A DNA stretch of 36,964 nucleotides from Saccoglossus kowalevskii (Eukaryota > Hemichordata > Enteropneusta > Harrimaniidae): positions 60,414 through 97,377 of the forward strand of contig NW_003142803.1 of NCBI RefSeq assembly GCF_000003605.2. The letters are read 5' to 3'. The translations under genes were made by a program, and so were the position numbers. Under the pieces are notes generated by a model that saw nothing but the letters and a program-made list of their open reading frames with translations, had not been told where the DNA came from and did not search any database. Shown here in pieces: positions 24,268-35,050 of this stretch. The first letter of the stretch is position 1. Every line of letters starts with the position of its first letter.

Positions 24268-24558
24268 ATGAATTGTCACGAGATTCCCAAGAACCCAGGA
24301 GAAATATATGTACAAACAGACCGTGTTCAAGACGTTCGTTTCACCTTGAGGCAAAATTGTTCAATTAGCCTACATTTCAATCAACATTCTTACAATGCTG
24401 TCTATTATAATAGACGTGTTTACCTTCAAGTGATGAGTAAAACGGCGTACGAAATCCTACAACTGGAAGGCAGAAATTACGTCAACACGGCGAATTCGTA
24501 TAACCCCTTGGGGTTATACATGAATACCGTATGTTACGTAGGCTTCAGTATTAATTAA
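24268..24558 (+). CDS. Orphan 96-codon open frame
   Basis: ATG at 24268 opens a 96-codon frame ending in TAA at 24556-24558, with an upstream in-frame stop near 24230. The frame is therefore closed on both sides and needs no splicing. Its sequence is not repetitive and uses varied codons. It has no signal peptide or membrane helix, and contains EIYVQTDRVQDVRFTL, then a Tyr/Asn-rich middle (SYNAVYYNRRVYLQVM). I recognise no domain. A candidate acceptor (TTGCGTCAG) just before the ATG would also allow it to be an exon. An inverted repeat (GTATAACCCC / GGGGTTATAC, 2-base spacer) sits within it at 24498-24519, unusual for coding DNA. Alternatives are chance or an unknown mobile-element ORF. Confidence 0.28.
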   Translation: MNCHEIPKNPGEIYVQTDRVQDVRFTLRQNCSISLHFNQHSYNAVYYNRRVYLQVMSKTAYEILQLEGRNYVNTANSYNPLGLYMNTVCYVGFSIN

Positions 24559-25760
24559 GGGGATGCACCAGACAATTTCAAAATTTGAAAAAAACATATA
24601 GAAAAATAACAGGACATACATATTTTTTTATTGCAATACATTATCAAAAAGCATAATATCATATAAGCACAACGCATAATTGTATCTTACCACTCGTATT
24701 ATTAAGGTGGTTTTGTGGAGAAGGTCTTAGATTAGTCAGTCGTGCATTTACTTTTTGCTTCAACGGAGGAACATATATATTATAATTGCAGGATTTTATA
24801 AATACCACATATTTATAAAGATTTTGATATTTTGGGGATTTGTTATATGCCGAATCCCATGTTAATATAATATTGTAGTCATGTTTTTTTTTTCATTGTA
24901 TATCAAAAACCGCAGTAAAACATAGCCCCTTCCCACGGTAATTGATTTTGGTGTTGTTTTTAGAGATCGAGGAATAACCCTGTTATGTATTTGTTATTGA
25001 TTTATTCGTGACATGTTACGGATATCTGGATAACGATGGAACATATGGTTTCATACCCATGCACAAAGCATCTTCAGATAAAAAAAATCATGAGTTAAGT
25101 ACCTGAATTTAACTGCGTCACGCCACATTAGTTGTTTTATTTTTTAATGTATTGTATCGTGTAGGTATGTTGTTCGCAAATAGTAGTATGGAACTTATAG
25201 TTTCGCTGAAGTTATTATAATTGACAATTGTGACTGGGTATGTGTTGGTTATTTCCACTCACGACTATGTTAGTTTCAATATGGTTATATAACCTTGATT
25301 GACTCTCCGATGTCGGAGGCACGTGCTTGCACATGCTTGTTGATGAAATACATGAAACGAGTGGATCAGCTCGAAATTGATTGGGTATTACAACATCATG
25401 TTTATACTGTTGTATCTTTCATTAGTATCATTCCAAAATAAGCAACAGTTCAACGTAAATCAATAAATTTGTAAATATGAATTATTGAAGCTTAACATAA
25501 ATGCCAAATATAAGAATTAATATTCGACAGTGTTTAAATATACATAAATCACGCTGAACACAATCTACGCGAGAAATACAAACAATCAAACCAAACGTGA
25601 ATGGGATTATTTGATAATCTCCCAATATATTATATCCCAATTTTACATCAGCGGAGACACGTGTTGATAACGAGGGCTATATATCTGTGCATTTATTTAT
25701 AGGTATTATCATATATGATTTAATCATATTATATGTAATAAAGTACGACAATTGTCAAAT
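24559..25760. other. Unassigned AT-rich DNA
   Basis: I see no supportable gene or repeat; T- and A-runs are frequent. Confidence 0.4.
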
Positions 25761-26002
25761 AATTATCTTTCAAATACAAATAATTATCTTTCAAATACAA
25801 ATAATTATCGTTCAAATACAAACAATTATCTTTCAAATACAAATAATTATCTTTCAAATACAAATAGTTATATTTAAAATACAAAAAATTATCTTTCAAA
25901 TACAAATAATTATCTTTCAAATACAAATAATTATATTTAAAATACAAATAATTATCTTTCAAATACAAATAATTATCTTTCAAATACAAATAATTATCTT
26001 TT
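25761..26002. repeat. 21-bp minisatellite with 63-bp higher-order pattern
   Basis: Eleven full 21-bp units plus a partial twelfth, with core TTATCTTTCAAATACAAA. Because 21 is a multiple of three, both strands stay open: the plus strand repeats the heptapeptide IIIFQIQ and the minus strand a Tyr/Leu-rich heptapeptide. The 128- and 86-codon frames across it are therefore artefacts. Units 6 and 9 carry the same variant (TATATTTAAAATACAAA), three units apart. This suggests that the array grew partly by duplication of three-unit blocks. Confidence 0.95.
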
Positions 26003-26527
26003 ACTTACATTTTTATATATCATGCATTCCTATGTACACATTGTCTCCGCCAACCCATTATGGTCGTGCATGAGTTCATTATTATAGGTTGGCGGGAGTT
26101 CACTATTATGTTATCATATACCATCTTTATAAATATCAGTGAATTCGTCACCTGTATGATGTAAAAACATAAGAGTGAACTGACAAGTGTCGATGTTACC
26201 GACCCTGAAATCTGCATAATTGTGCACGGCAGTGCGCTCACTAATACGCTGTACACTGGAACTTCGAACGAGCTGACGGCTTTACGATTAATGGTAGTAT
26301 TTGACCTTTTGGATGTAGTAGCTACATCTATTTCAAACTGTCTTTGATAATTATATTACAATATAATATAGTTGGATATTGGAAGTCCCTGTTTTTTATA
26401 TATATTAGTGTACATCCCATCGATAACAATGGAATTTGCCGTTCCGCGTAAAGTAATATCAGCACTCTCATTCGAACGGTCGAATCATATAGGGGAAACT
26501 ACTTAGATAACATGTCAAATATTGCGA
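26003..26527. other. Unassigned DNA
   Basis: A 78-codon minus frame at 26020-26256 has no recognisable feature. Nothing else is supported. Confidence 0.35.
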
Positions 26528-26528
26528 C

Positions 26529-26612
26529 GCCCGTCGTGTCGTAACAGGACGGGCTGTCTCAGCAGAAAGGACGCCGACCTGCAGCGTCAACGTTGGGACG
26601 CCTTGCAGGTCA
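26529..26612. repeat. Two adjacent GC-rich hairpins
   Basis: GCCCGTC at 26529-26535 pairs with GACGGGC at 26548-26554. About 20 bases further GACCTGCA (26576-26583) pairs with TGCAGGTC (26604-26611), the stem continuing through GCGTC / GACGC with AACGTT in the loop. A full TGACGTCA follows at about 26614. The block is much richer in G and C than its surroundings and could be part of a small foldback element. Confidence 0.4.
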
Positions 26613-26774
26613 TTGACGTCACATTCGAACGATTTTTTTATTTTGTTTACAATGAACACAAAGCCGCTATAGTGCGATGTAATTGGAATTCCGTCACTCA
26701 CGCACTCGCGTTTTTCGTTGACATTTTTGGGTTATAATCCTCAATGAATCATTAATACAAGCATGAACAGAATG

Positions 26775-26889
26775 TATAATACTAAGGTTATTACGAGGAT
26801 ACCGCAAAATATGCACTCATGCAGTAAGGGTCACTACGCGTCGCCGTACTGCCTTCGTGCATACTTTGCGGTATTCTCGTGATAACCTC
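26775..26889. mobile_element. Foldback element, copy 1
   Basis: Arms of 41 bp (26786-26826 and 26847-26887) are reverse complements with about six mismatches. The outer end reads GGTTATTACGAGGATACC and the arm continues through GCAAAATATGCAC to the loop. The same outer sequence, preceded by a TATAATA-like stretch, recurs in copies 2 and 3 at 34.5 and 34.9 kb, so this is a dispersed family. There is no coding capacity; it is most likely a MITE or foldback transposon. Confidence 0.75.
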
Positions 26890-27725
26890 AGAGTAACCAC
26901 TAAAACGGATGCCGGTGATGTAATAATTTTGTACATGTATTGACAGTGTATCCACGATTCCCAGTACCCATATTATTTGGTAAATATCATAGTTATAGTT
27001 AGATAATATCAATTCAAGTGAATGCATTATGCAAAACACCTAATTTAAATAGTTAATATTTGGCTACAAGCCAAAACCATATTGCCATTTTGCATTGAGG
27101 TATACAATTACTAGCACCTTCCAGGTAATCATGGAATTCAGCAAATGAGCGCGTCGCTGCTTGTTACAAAGATGACATCAGATGGAATCAATATCACTTG
27201 TCTGGTGTGAACCTCATGTTTCAGACAGAAACAATCTGATTATGAATGATGTATGGTGAAGCAGGATGTACTCAGTTTTTTTCAAAACACTCGACATCAT
27301 TTCCCGTACACCGTACGCCATAAATCTTTCTAGTTACTGGTTCGACTATATACTTCTACATGTAATCCAACAATATTTTCTCTTAGGTTGACGTCAGCAG
27401 ACACAAGTGTTTGCCGCCACTGTTTTGTTTCAATCCACGCCGTCAAAATAGAAAAAATAGCGGAGTTAGGATATTGCTGAAATAAAATATAAATATACTC
27501 TTGGTCGCGCCTGGAATGACAATTTTCTTGGCGCTACGATGTTCAATTTCATGCTGTATGGCGCTCGTGTGAGGCGTTTCGCTTATTCGTAATCAATAGA
27601 ATATTTTACAGCGGTTAAATTATAATTTTGAAAATAAATATATATCATACCGGAAGTGGCACAGAAGGTCGGTTGACAACCGTCCGGCTATGGTTGGCGA
27701 TGGTAGACATAATTGCGTATTTATA

Positions 27726-27930
27726 ATCAAATTAGATTTTCATACATATGAAATATATATTTAATTCGATTTTCATATGTATAAAATCCGATTTCAACAC
27801 ATGTGAATTTACATACATATATATTATATATGAAAATCATGTGAAATTCTGCTCGTTATTGGTCGATTGTCATATACATAAAAATCTAATTATATATATA
27901 TGAAAATGAATTGTATATGTATGAAAATCC
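27726..27930. repeat. AT-rich inverted-repeat cluster
   Basis: AATTAGATTTTCATACATATG (27728 onward, arm of 21 bases with about 18 matching) pairs with the reverse complement around 27871-27891. Between and beyond lie further copies of GATTTTCATA and its complement TATGAAAATC (about 27764, 27830, 27898, 27920). The pattern is that of a decayed palindromic MITE or a dinucleotide-rich repeat. Confidence 0.45.
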
Positions 27931-30900
27931 AACTTGATACATAAAAGAATTCACACTACTGCTCACCATATTTGGCGTGTTTTCTACACCGAGCTGACGC
28001 ATCTCACACAAATAATATAGGGGGTTTGCTCGCACAATAGAAGTAGGCCGAAGCAACAATTTTCCCTCTACCTTCAATCACATTTTATGATATTTATTTT
28101 GTATTAGTTAATATGGTTTCAAAGATGTAATCAGCATTAATATTTACATTATTGAACAATATTTCACTGGCATATGTGATTGAAAAATAACTTGATATAT
28201 ATATCTTGTAAAAGGCGGCGTATTTATCGGCTAGAAATGTAAACAAGGTCAATACGGTGTCCGAATAAATCATAATCACGAGATCCTATATTTGATTTCG
28301 AATAATCCTAAATACGCCTCCGCAAATCTAATCTTTACAGGTACCTGAAAACAAAGGTAACGGAGAAAACAAATGCCTGGGAGTATAAGGCTGATATCAG
28401 TGTGGGTAATAGAAAAACGAAACAATGGATATTCTGCAAGAATCGTAAAGATCCGATAATAGCAATTTTATTATAATAGGCTGAACTAGGGATTCCACCT
28501 CTGTTCAAATTACACGTGTCTGAAAGTTAATATCCAAATTTACCTTGTTTAAATTCAACATTAATGATCTACCGTTATCGTAAATTTTTATCGATTTATC
28601 TAAAAATGTATTCAAGTGTGAAGTTTAATTGGCAGATTTAGTGTTTCTGAGCAATTTCCACCCAGTCAAAACAGTTCCCGTGAAGGAGAAATTCCAAGAC
28701 AAACCGACTAGGGTTCTCAGAAGTCCATGTAGTCAGAAAATAAAATGGCCGCTCATTCGCAATTAGAATCATGCTGTTGCAGAAGTTGCAATTTTTGGGT
28801 ACGGTCCTACGACTCCATGATTTGTGTTATGTGCTCGTGGAGAGGGCATTATGTGGCAATATACGCCCTCAATCAATCTGAGATTTCCAAATCCAATTTT
28901 AGCACCTACCTCGAAATAGTGCTGGACGAATCATCACCGCCATCAATTAGCAGTCGGAAACACAGGACTTCTTCTGTCTCCACCATCATCTTTCTGAATC
29001 GTCACAATTTTTCACGTACAGGTTCTAGTCTAAAGTCTAATAGAATGACTTAAACACATTTATTAACGAAGGAATTCCATCACCATCGCCCAGAGTGATT
29101 TTGTCAGCTAGCTTTATGCAATCGCTATAGCCGTTTCTGGCTGAACATCTTTTGATTGTAATAATGCCTTTACGTTATGTCCCTCTTCTCATCAGCAAGT
29201 GTGATGCAATAAGTGAGTGGTTATTGGAGACCAAAGATAGACAACTCCAAGTCCCTTGACACCAACACCAGCAGATAAGCTGAGCTCTTGAGTTGCTTGA
29301 GGAGATATCACTTGCTACCATGCACCCTTGACGTATTACTATCTGAACCGCAACACTCATCTCTGCTAACGATGCACAGGGTTCTCAGCGTCAAACCACA
29401 TCATTAGCTTAGGCCCAAGCACAACAGGTGCATTCGTTAGATAAGCTTCATATACCAGTGGCTTGGGAGACACGGTCATGTTGGCTTCGTTGGAAGAAAC
29501 TGTCAATCAGTGTTGTTAAGTCAGATCACTTGGTTTCTTTATGCCTAGCAGGTGAATTTTCTGCGCTCTGTCAATGAAGGAGCGTGTGCTGTCCAATGGT
29601 CTGAACACTTAATTTGTAGCCATGTGGTAATGAGATAAAATAACACATTGCACTATGGACATCATTTGTTCAGGACCAGCACTTCCTAGTTTATACGTTC
29701 TTATTAGAAACAACCAGTTAAGGATATGTTTAATGTGGGTTAATCAATGTTCCACTCTTTTAATCATTCTAGATAAATAGTTGTTAATTAAATTATGTTA
29801 CCATGATTTGTATTCTGGAATCTGCTAATACTGCACTACAAACCATAACACAATTCAATGGATACTAGACGATGTACCTTTATTTGATACGATTCGTTGT
29901 CCTATTTTGGGAAGGAATAACTGATTCTGAGCATTTCCAAGCTTTTAAACTTTTAAAAGGTTTTGTTTTATATTTCGTCTAATTTTGATATGATAGCTAA
30001 AACAAAACAAAATTCACAAGGTAATCATAGTATGGGATGCGTTTTACTGACTTCAATACTTATTACCACTTTGTTATTACCTCAATGTTCAGCCAATGTT
30101 CAGTCTCATTGACTCGCAAAAGTATTGAATTATTGGCCTATACTTCACCTTGCTCAATATTATGCAAACACAACCTAAATATTGTAACAATTTTATTAAT
30201 GTTTCATATGAAATGGTATTTATGCAAATAATAATAAAACTAATGCATATAGAGTACAACAAATGAATACAAAGATCAAAACTTATTAGCCAGTGTTATT
30301 TTAACATATACGTCTTCACTGCTCATTGCTGAAGATAATTTTGCAACGCATAGAACATACAGACATGAATATTTCGCCTGGAATCACAGCGCTATAAAGA
30401 TGGGCATAATTTACATTTACATAGTCGTATGCCCACTCCAACACCGTCATGGACCATGCTATATCTAAATAGGGCGGATACACAGCAAATTGATATCTAC
30501 TGACCGGAAACTTGATTTAAGGTAGCGGGACTATTATTTGAATAGTTGTTTTCATCTTCAAATTGTAACCAAATGACTACAAATAGACCCAGGAAAGTAT
30601 ATATTTTTGGAATCACCAGACTTCAGGCTGTCCAAAGGTGTGTTTGCCATACCCGTATCAGCATTCTACGATGCGTTACTTAAATCAAAAGTGAAAAATT
30701 ACTTTTTTTGTAAAAAATAATTACGCATTTATGCTGGTGATAAGAAGTTTTTTTCCCACTTTTCTTAGTTGTGCAATAGTCTGGTGAATTGAATGTGTCT
30801 GGTCAGTTTTATTCAAGCAACGTGTTTTGAAAAGTAGTGTCCTGAATTTGAATTTCTGTTTTAGCCGCATTGCCCCCAACTCAAACCACAACACATTGGT

Positions 30901-31378
30901 AAATAATCCATGAAATAGTTTGTCTGGACACATTCAAGTTCCTCTCATTGTCGCCTTAAAGCTGTGAAAATGTGGTGTTAATCCGACGACAATAAGTATA
31001 CGTTATTTTTTGTTAAAAACCTTGTATTTTGAAAAACATAAACTCCTAGAAAACGTCCATGAAGTCGTAGCATCGATTTGTTTTCCCATCAAGGTCTGTT
31101 TTAACATGTGTAGGGGCATCCAAATGTGTAAGGCTATTGGAAACCAAAAAATAAAGGAATGGGATAGCTATAATTGGATAAAATCGGCAGATGAAAACAC
31201 AAAATCAATGATTTTTTTTCAGTGGCTGTGTGATCTTGTGTCTGACACATTCATATGCAAATGACTAATCGTGAAATAAACAGAGGCGGAGACAAACCAC
31301 TCAAATGTTTGGAAACACTAATTGTGTGTCAGATAGCTACTGATAATACATCCTAACATTGCTTTGTCTTGAGTTAAT
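27931..31378. other. Unassigned DNA; possible decayed coding tract near 28.7-29.6 kb
   Basis: A 102-codon plus frame at 28745-29053 begins with ATGGCCGC after AAAA but shows no domain. On the minus strand between about 29640 and 28950 several 25-45 codon runs in different frames look coding (for example RPLDSTRSFIDRAQK and PKPLVYEAYLTNAPVVLGPK). They cannot be joined without assuming frameshifts, and I recognise no family. A decayed mobile-element protein is possible. Frames at 30721-30933 (minus) and 31010-31264 (plus) are likewise unassigned. Confidence 0.25.
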
Positions 31379-31541
31379 CTTTGAAACTTATAGGCACACA
31401 GATTAATTAAACCTGTGTTGTTGATATTGGAAAACACTACCGAAGCTGTAAGTTGGTTAAAATGTAGATTTTCGGCAGCTTCAGTGGTGTTTTCTAAAAT
31501 CAACAACACAGGTTTAATTTGTGTGCCTATAAGTTTCAAAG
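31379..31541. repeat. Long hairpin with near-identical 66-70 bp arms
   Basis: Left arm 31379-31448 and right arm 31476-31541 are reverse complements with about five substitutions and one 4-base indel, around a 27-base loop. The outer end reads CTTTGAAACTTATAGGCAC. The arms include CAACAACACAGGTTTAAT. No clear target-site duplication is visible. It can be a recently inserted foldback MITE, or a locus whose transcript folds into a long double-stranded stem. The 82-codon minus frame across it is a by-product of the two arms. Confidence 0.85.
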
Positions 31542-34250
31542 ATAAAATTTTCACTTTGTTCGCCAAATTTCATCAAATCTTATGAGCTCATAACTCCAAA
31601 CCACCAATTGTGTGCACAAAGACATCCAGAATCTCAATGCAAAAGAAAACTGACCACAATCAAAACTCAACGACTAGACGCTAATGAGCTGGGCAAATGA
31701 ACACTCAACCAATGTGTTCAATCCATATGTACTAAAGCTTGAATGCATCCATCAAATTGTAGGCTGCACTGTGGTAACTTTCGTTTTGCATTTGAATGAG
31801 AGTAACAATCTGTGTCCGATATTAATTCAGTGAACAAACTGCCCATGGGCATTGTGGGTATAGTGTATACATACCGAGCGTTAGGTAATTGTCGTTGTTG
31901 CAATACACGAGATCAAAGTACCGAACCCGGGTAGACGTATTTAGATGTGACAATGATTTGTCGAATACACGAATATGCCGAATTTGCCGCCAGAAACACT
32001 GAGACTGTTTACTGTGTAATTTTGACCAAAATAGGACTGTGTACTTGTATTACAGAAGTAGCGTTATTCTAAATAAAATATAATTAGATTAGCCTTTGTT
32101 ACCACATATATACAGCATATTCCCGTATTTCAGCTAGTGTAATTGGTCTTGAGTATAAACAAGTATATAAATACAAGAAATTCATACATACTTTGAAGGG
32201 AAAGTTGATAATAATATTAAAATTTCTTTATCTCTCTGATAATTGTGTAGCTACATGGTCCTCTAGGCAAACAATGACTGGTGTTTTAAAAGTAGTGACT
32301 ACTTCCTGCATCACATGTGGCAATATCAGTTTAAAACCGCGGCACATCTATCACATCCGCTTTTAATGAATGTGCCATAGGCTGTTTGGAGTGGAATTTT
32401 GCTGCTTTGGAAAAAAACCCATCTCATTTCACGTAAGAAGTGCGAAATGACATGTGATTTATACTATCCTAAATATAATGTATTATCACTGAATTTACAT
32501 AATATGGCAGACGAAATAAACACGCCATCAGAGACTAGACGGCTTAATGTACGGCCGTGTTCAGGGCAAGTTTAATATCGCGTATACATAGCAAGCACGT
32601 GTAAACACCATATGTATTCAAGACACCTGATACGAACTAGCATATGCCGACCTATTAACAATATTTCAAGTGATTCGTTGTAATGTTATATACGCATTTA
32701 TTCACACTAACTAGTAATGTTCTACGTGTAAGCAGTATTTTTTTTTACATATGTAACAACATATATGAAACATAGTTACTTTGCTTCTCGGTATTAAAGC
32801 TGGGTTCCTACGTTCTCAATATGTATATGTATACACATGTTAGATCATATCATATTACAATGTAACTAACGTATGATCTATGTTTAGAGAGAACCACTTC
32901 TTGAAGGTCTATATCACATGTGTGTGTTTTTTAGGTGTATGAGCAGTACTGTGTTTGCATTCAAGTTGTTGCTGATGAAATACATGTAACTGACAATATA
33001 TTGTATTTGTCACAAATTATCATATATTTATATATATTGTCCTATGGTCTATCCCCTGGCGTATCTTATTGGAGAATATCAGATGTTCATGTAGATGTAT
33101 TCATCTTAGATGGTGATTGGTGTTGATGTATAGTAGTTTATTATATGTCATAGGGTCAGCCCATACCTCTGCTGGGCATTATTGGATTTGAGATAATTTT
33201 CCCTTCTGATCAGCAATAATAAGTTACATGGAAAAAAACACAAATTCACAGATATAACCACTGTAGTGTTCAAACCTGTACGTCCCAGATATTAAGGTGA
33301 GTCCATGTATTATATAAAAAAATAATAAATGTCGATATATTTATGCTATGTGATAATATTACCAGTAAACTGATTGGTCCATGTATGCAGATTGAAACTG
33401 ACATTATTCGCCACTATCTCAATATGTTGATGGTTTTACGCTGTATCTCGTGAGTGTGTTACTCACAGATTGTCAAAACCACTGATTAAAGTGACTCACA
33501 AATACGTAATAATTTTACCCATGATGGCTCCAAAAATGATCATATTCTTTAATCGCATACGATTCAACTGACCGAAATTGGTTTATGTAAATGAATAGAA
33601 CGCGCTATGACGTATTTATTACGCGCTCATAAATTACTATGTCTGTGTCGCTCATTTCTGCGAAACGGGAGGGTGTGATAAACACGGATCAACTGGAAAA
33701 AAAATGCTCCACTTTTGAAATAAATCAGGTATTACAGGATCATTACTCAGATGTCCTAAATATTTACGTTTGTGTAGTGTACATGATATTTTACCGAGCT
33801 AGCTGTGCTAGTGCAAATACAGTAAATTAGTATTATTAGTTGATTCACGTTTTCATAATAATCGTAAAAAAAGTACATCCTTCCAATGTGGAAATGACCT
33901 CATAGCCACTGTGTTTCCTGATTCGATCATTCCGCAAAGGAAATTTACAAGAACACGAAACAACTAACGTCAGAGAATGAATGATGCATGAGCTCATTAA
34001 TAGGGTATTGCCATGATAACAAATATTCTGTGACAGGAATACGGCAGGGATATGTGACCAACAGCATATTCATTAGTTCGTTTCGTTTCAAAATGTTGTA
34101 AACATGTTTATGTCTTGAACCTGTCAGTCTGCGTGGATTGTATCAATACTAAAATTCTGCTTCGTCAGGTAATACACGAATGTATCCTACATAAAGCAGT
34201 ATACTAAATATACAAATCCAATATACATTTATATATTATATTATATTATA
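31542..34250. other. Unassigned AT-rich DNA
   Basis: Short frames at 31718-31903, 32935-33126 and 33639-33830 lack recognisable features. The frame at 32935 follows a T-rich acceptor-like tract ending in TTTTTTAG, which is too weak to call. A short run of TATAT units precedes the tandem duplication at 34230-34250. Confidence 0.3.
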
Positions 34251-34620
34251 TTATTATACATCGGTCACCTTAACGCCATAAGTTACTGCGTGCTGTAATT
34301 TTGCGGTATTTTACGGGGTATTTTCATCCTATCATATTAGGAAACGCGAATTCCAAATATGGAAATGATTACGCGCGTAAGCGTCCTCAAATAGTAAAAA
34401 CAAACATGGGTGCCATCGGGGTTTGACCGAACTCCACACAAACAAGTTCGCTGATTATGTTCTAAACTTTTTGGATTTCGGCATTCCCATGATATAACCT
34501 TGGAAGGAAAAGATGTATTATAATAAGGTTATTACGAGGATACCTGCGCGTCGGTCGATACTCCCTGTGTAGTGTCTTTGTGCATACTTTGAGGTATAAT
34601 CGTAATAACCTCATATTATA
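34251..34620. repeat. Tandem duplication, unit 1
   Basis: About 370 bp that align end to end with unit 2. Shared landmarks include ATTTTGCGGTATTTTAC, GGGTATTTTCATCCTA, AATTCCAAATATGGAA, AGTAAAAACAAA, GGGTTTGACCG, AGTTCGCTGA and TTCGGCATTCCCATGATATA. The unit ends in foldback copy 2. By eye the units are roughly 80% identical outside indels. No coding frame is shared. Confidence 0.8.
34518..34620. mobile_element. Foldback element, copy 2 (left arm partly deleted)
   Basis: The left end TATAATAAGGTTATTACGAG and the right end (reverse complement, ending ACCTCATATTATA) match copy 3. Compared with copy 3, about 44 bases of the inner left arm are missing just after GGATACCT. The remaining loop-side sequence TGCGCGTCGGTCGATA and the right arm are retained, so it no longer folds along its full length. 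Confidence 0.75.
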
Positions 34621-34642
34621 ACAAATTTAGTAATTTATACTA

Positions 34643-35050
34643 TTATTATAATACATCTGTCACCGTAACGACGTAAGTTACGGCGTGTCGTGATTTTGCG
34701 GTATTTTACTGGGTATTTTCATCCTACCATATAAAGAAATGCAAATTCCAAATATGGAACGATTACGAACGTAGGCGTCCTCTAATAGTAAAAACAAATA
34801 TGGCTGCCACCAGGGTTTGACCGGACACACAGAAGTTCGCTGAATCTGTTCTAATTTTTGTTGTTTTCGGCATTCCCATGATATATCTTTGGAAAAAAAG
34901 ATGTATAATAATAGGGTTATTAAGAGGATACCTCAAAGTATGCACTCAGACAGTACGCCGCGCATCAATCTCCGCTGCGCGTCAGTCGACATTCCAGCTG
35001 TACTGTCTTCGTGCATGCTTTGAGGCATCCTCGTAATAACCTCATATTAT
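34643..35050. repeat. Tandem duplication, unit 2
   Basis: Second copy of the unit beginning at 34251, offset by about 395 bp and ending in foldback copy 3. Near its start CCGTAAC / GTTACGG form a 7-bp stem with a 7-base loop that is degenerate in unit 1. A 60-codon minus frame at 34763-34945 is incidental. Confidence 0.8.
34904..35050. mobile_element. Foldback element, copy 3 (best preserved)
   Basis: Long arms: TATAATA, a GGTTATTA/GAGGATACC end, then CTCAAAGTATGCAC and a CAGTAC block on the left. The reverse-complementary right arm contains GTACTGTCTTCGTGCATG and ends ACCTCATATTATA. The inner part around CGCGCATCAATCTCC is GC-rich. There is no coding capacity. It shares the family ends with copies 1 and 2. 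Confidence 0.8.

Noticed and set aside
25761-26002. CRISPR-like array
   Set aside because: The repeats are contiguous with no unique spacers, and the DNA is of animal type.
25687-26073. 128-codon plus frame and 86-codon minus frame with heptapeptide repeats
   Set aside because: Both are by-products of a 21-bp minisatellite.
31318-31566. 82-codon minus frame with a symmetric protein sequence
   Set aside because: It reads through both arms of the hairpin, which explains its length and symmetry.
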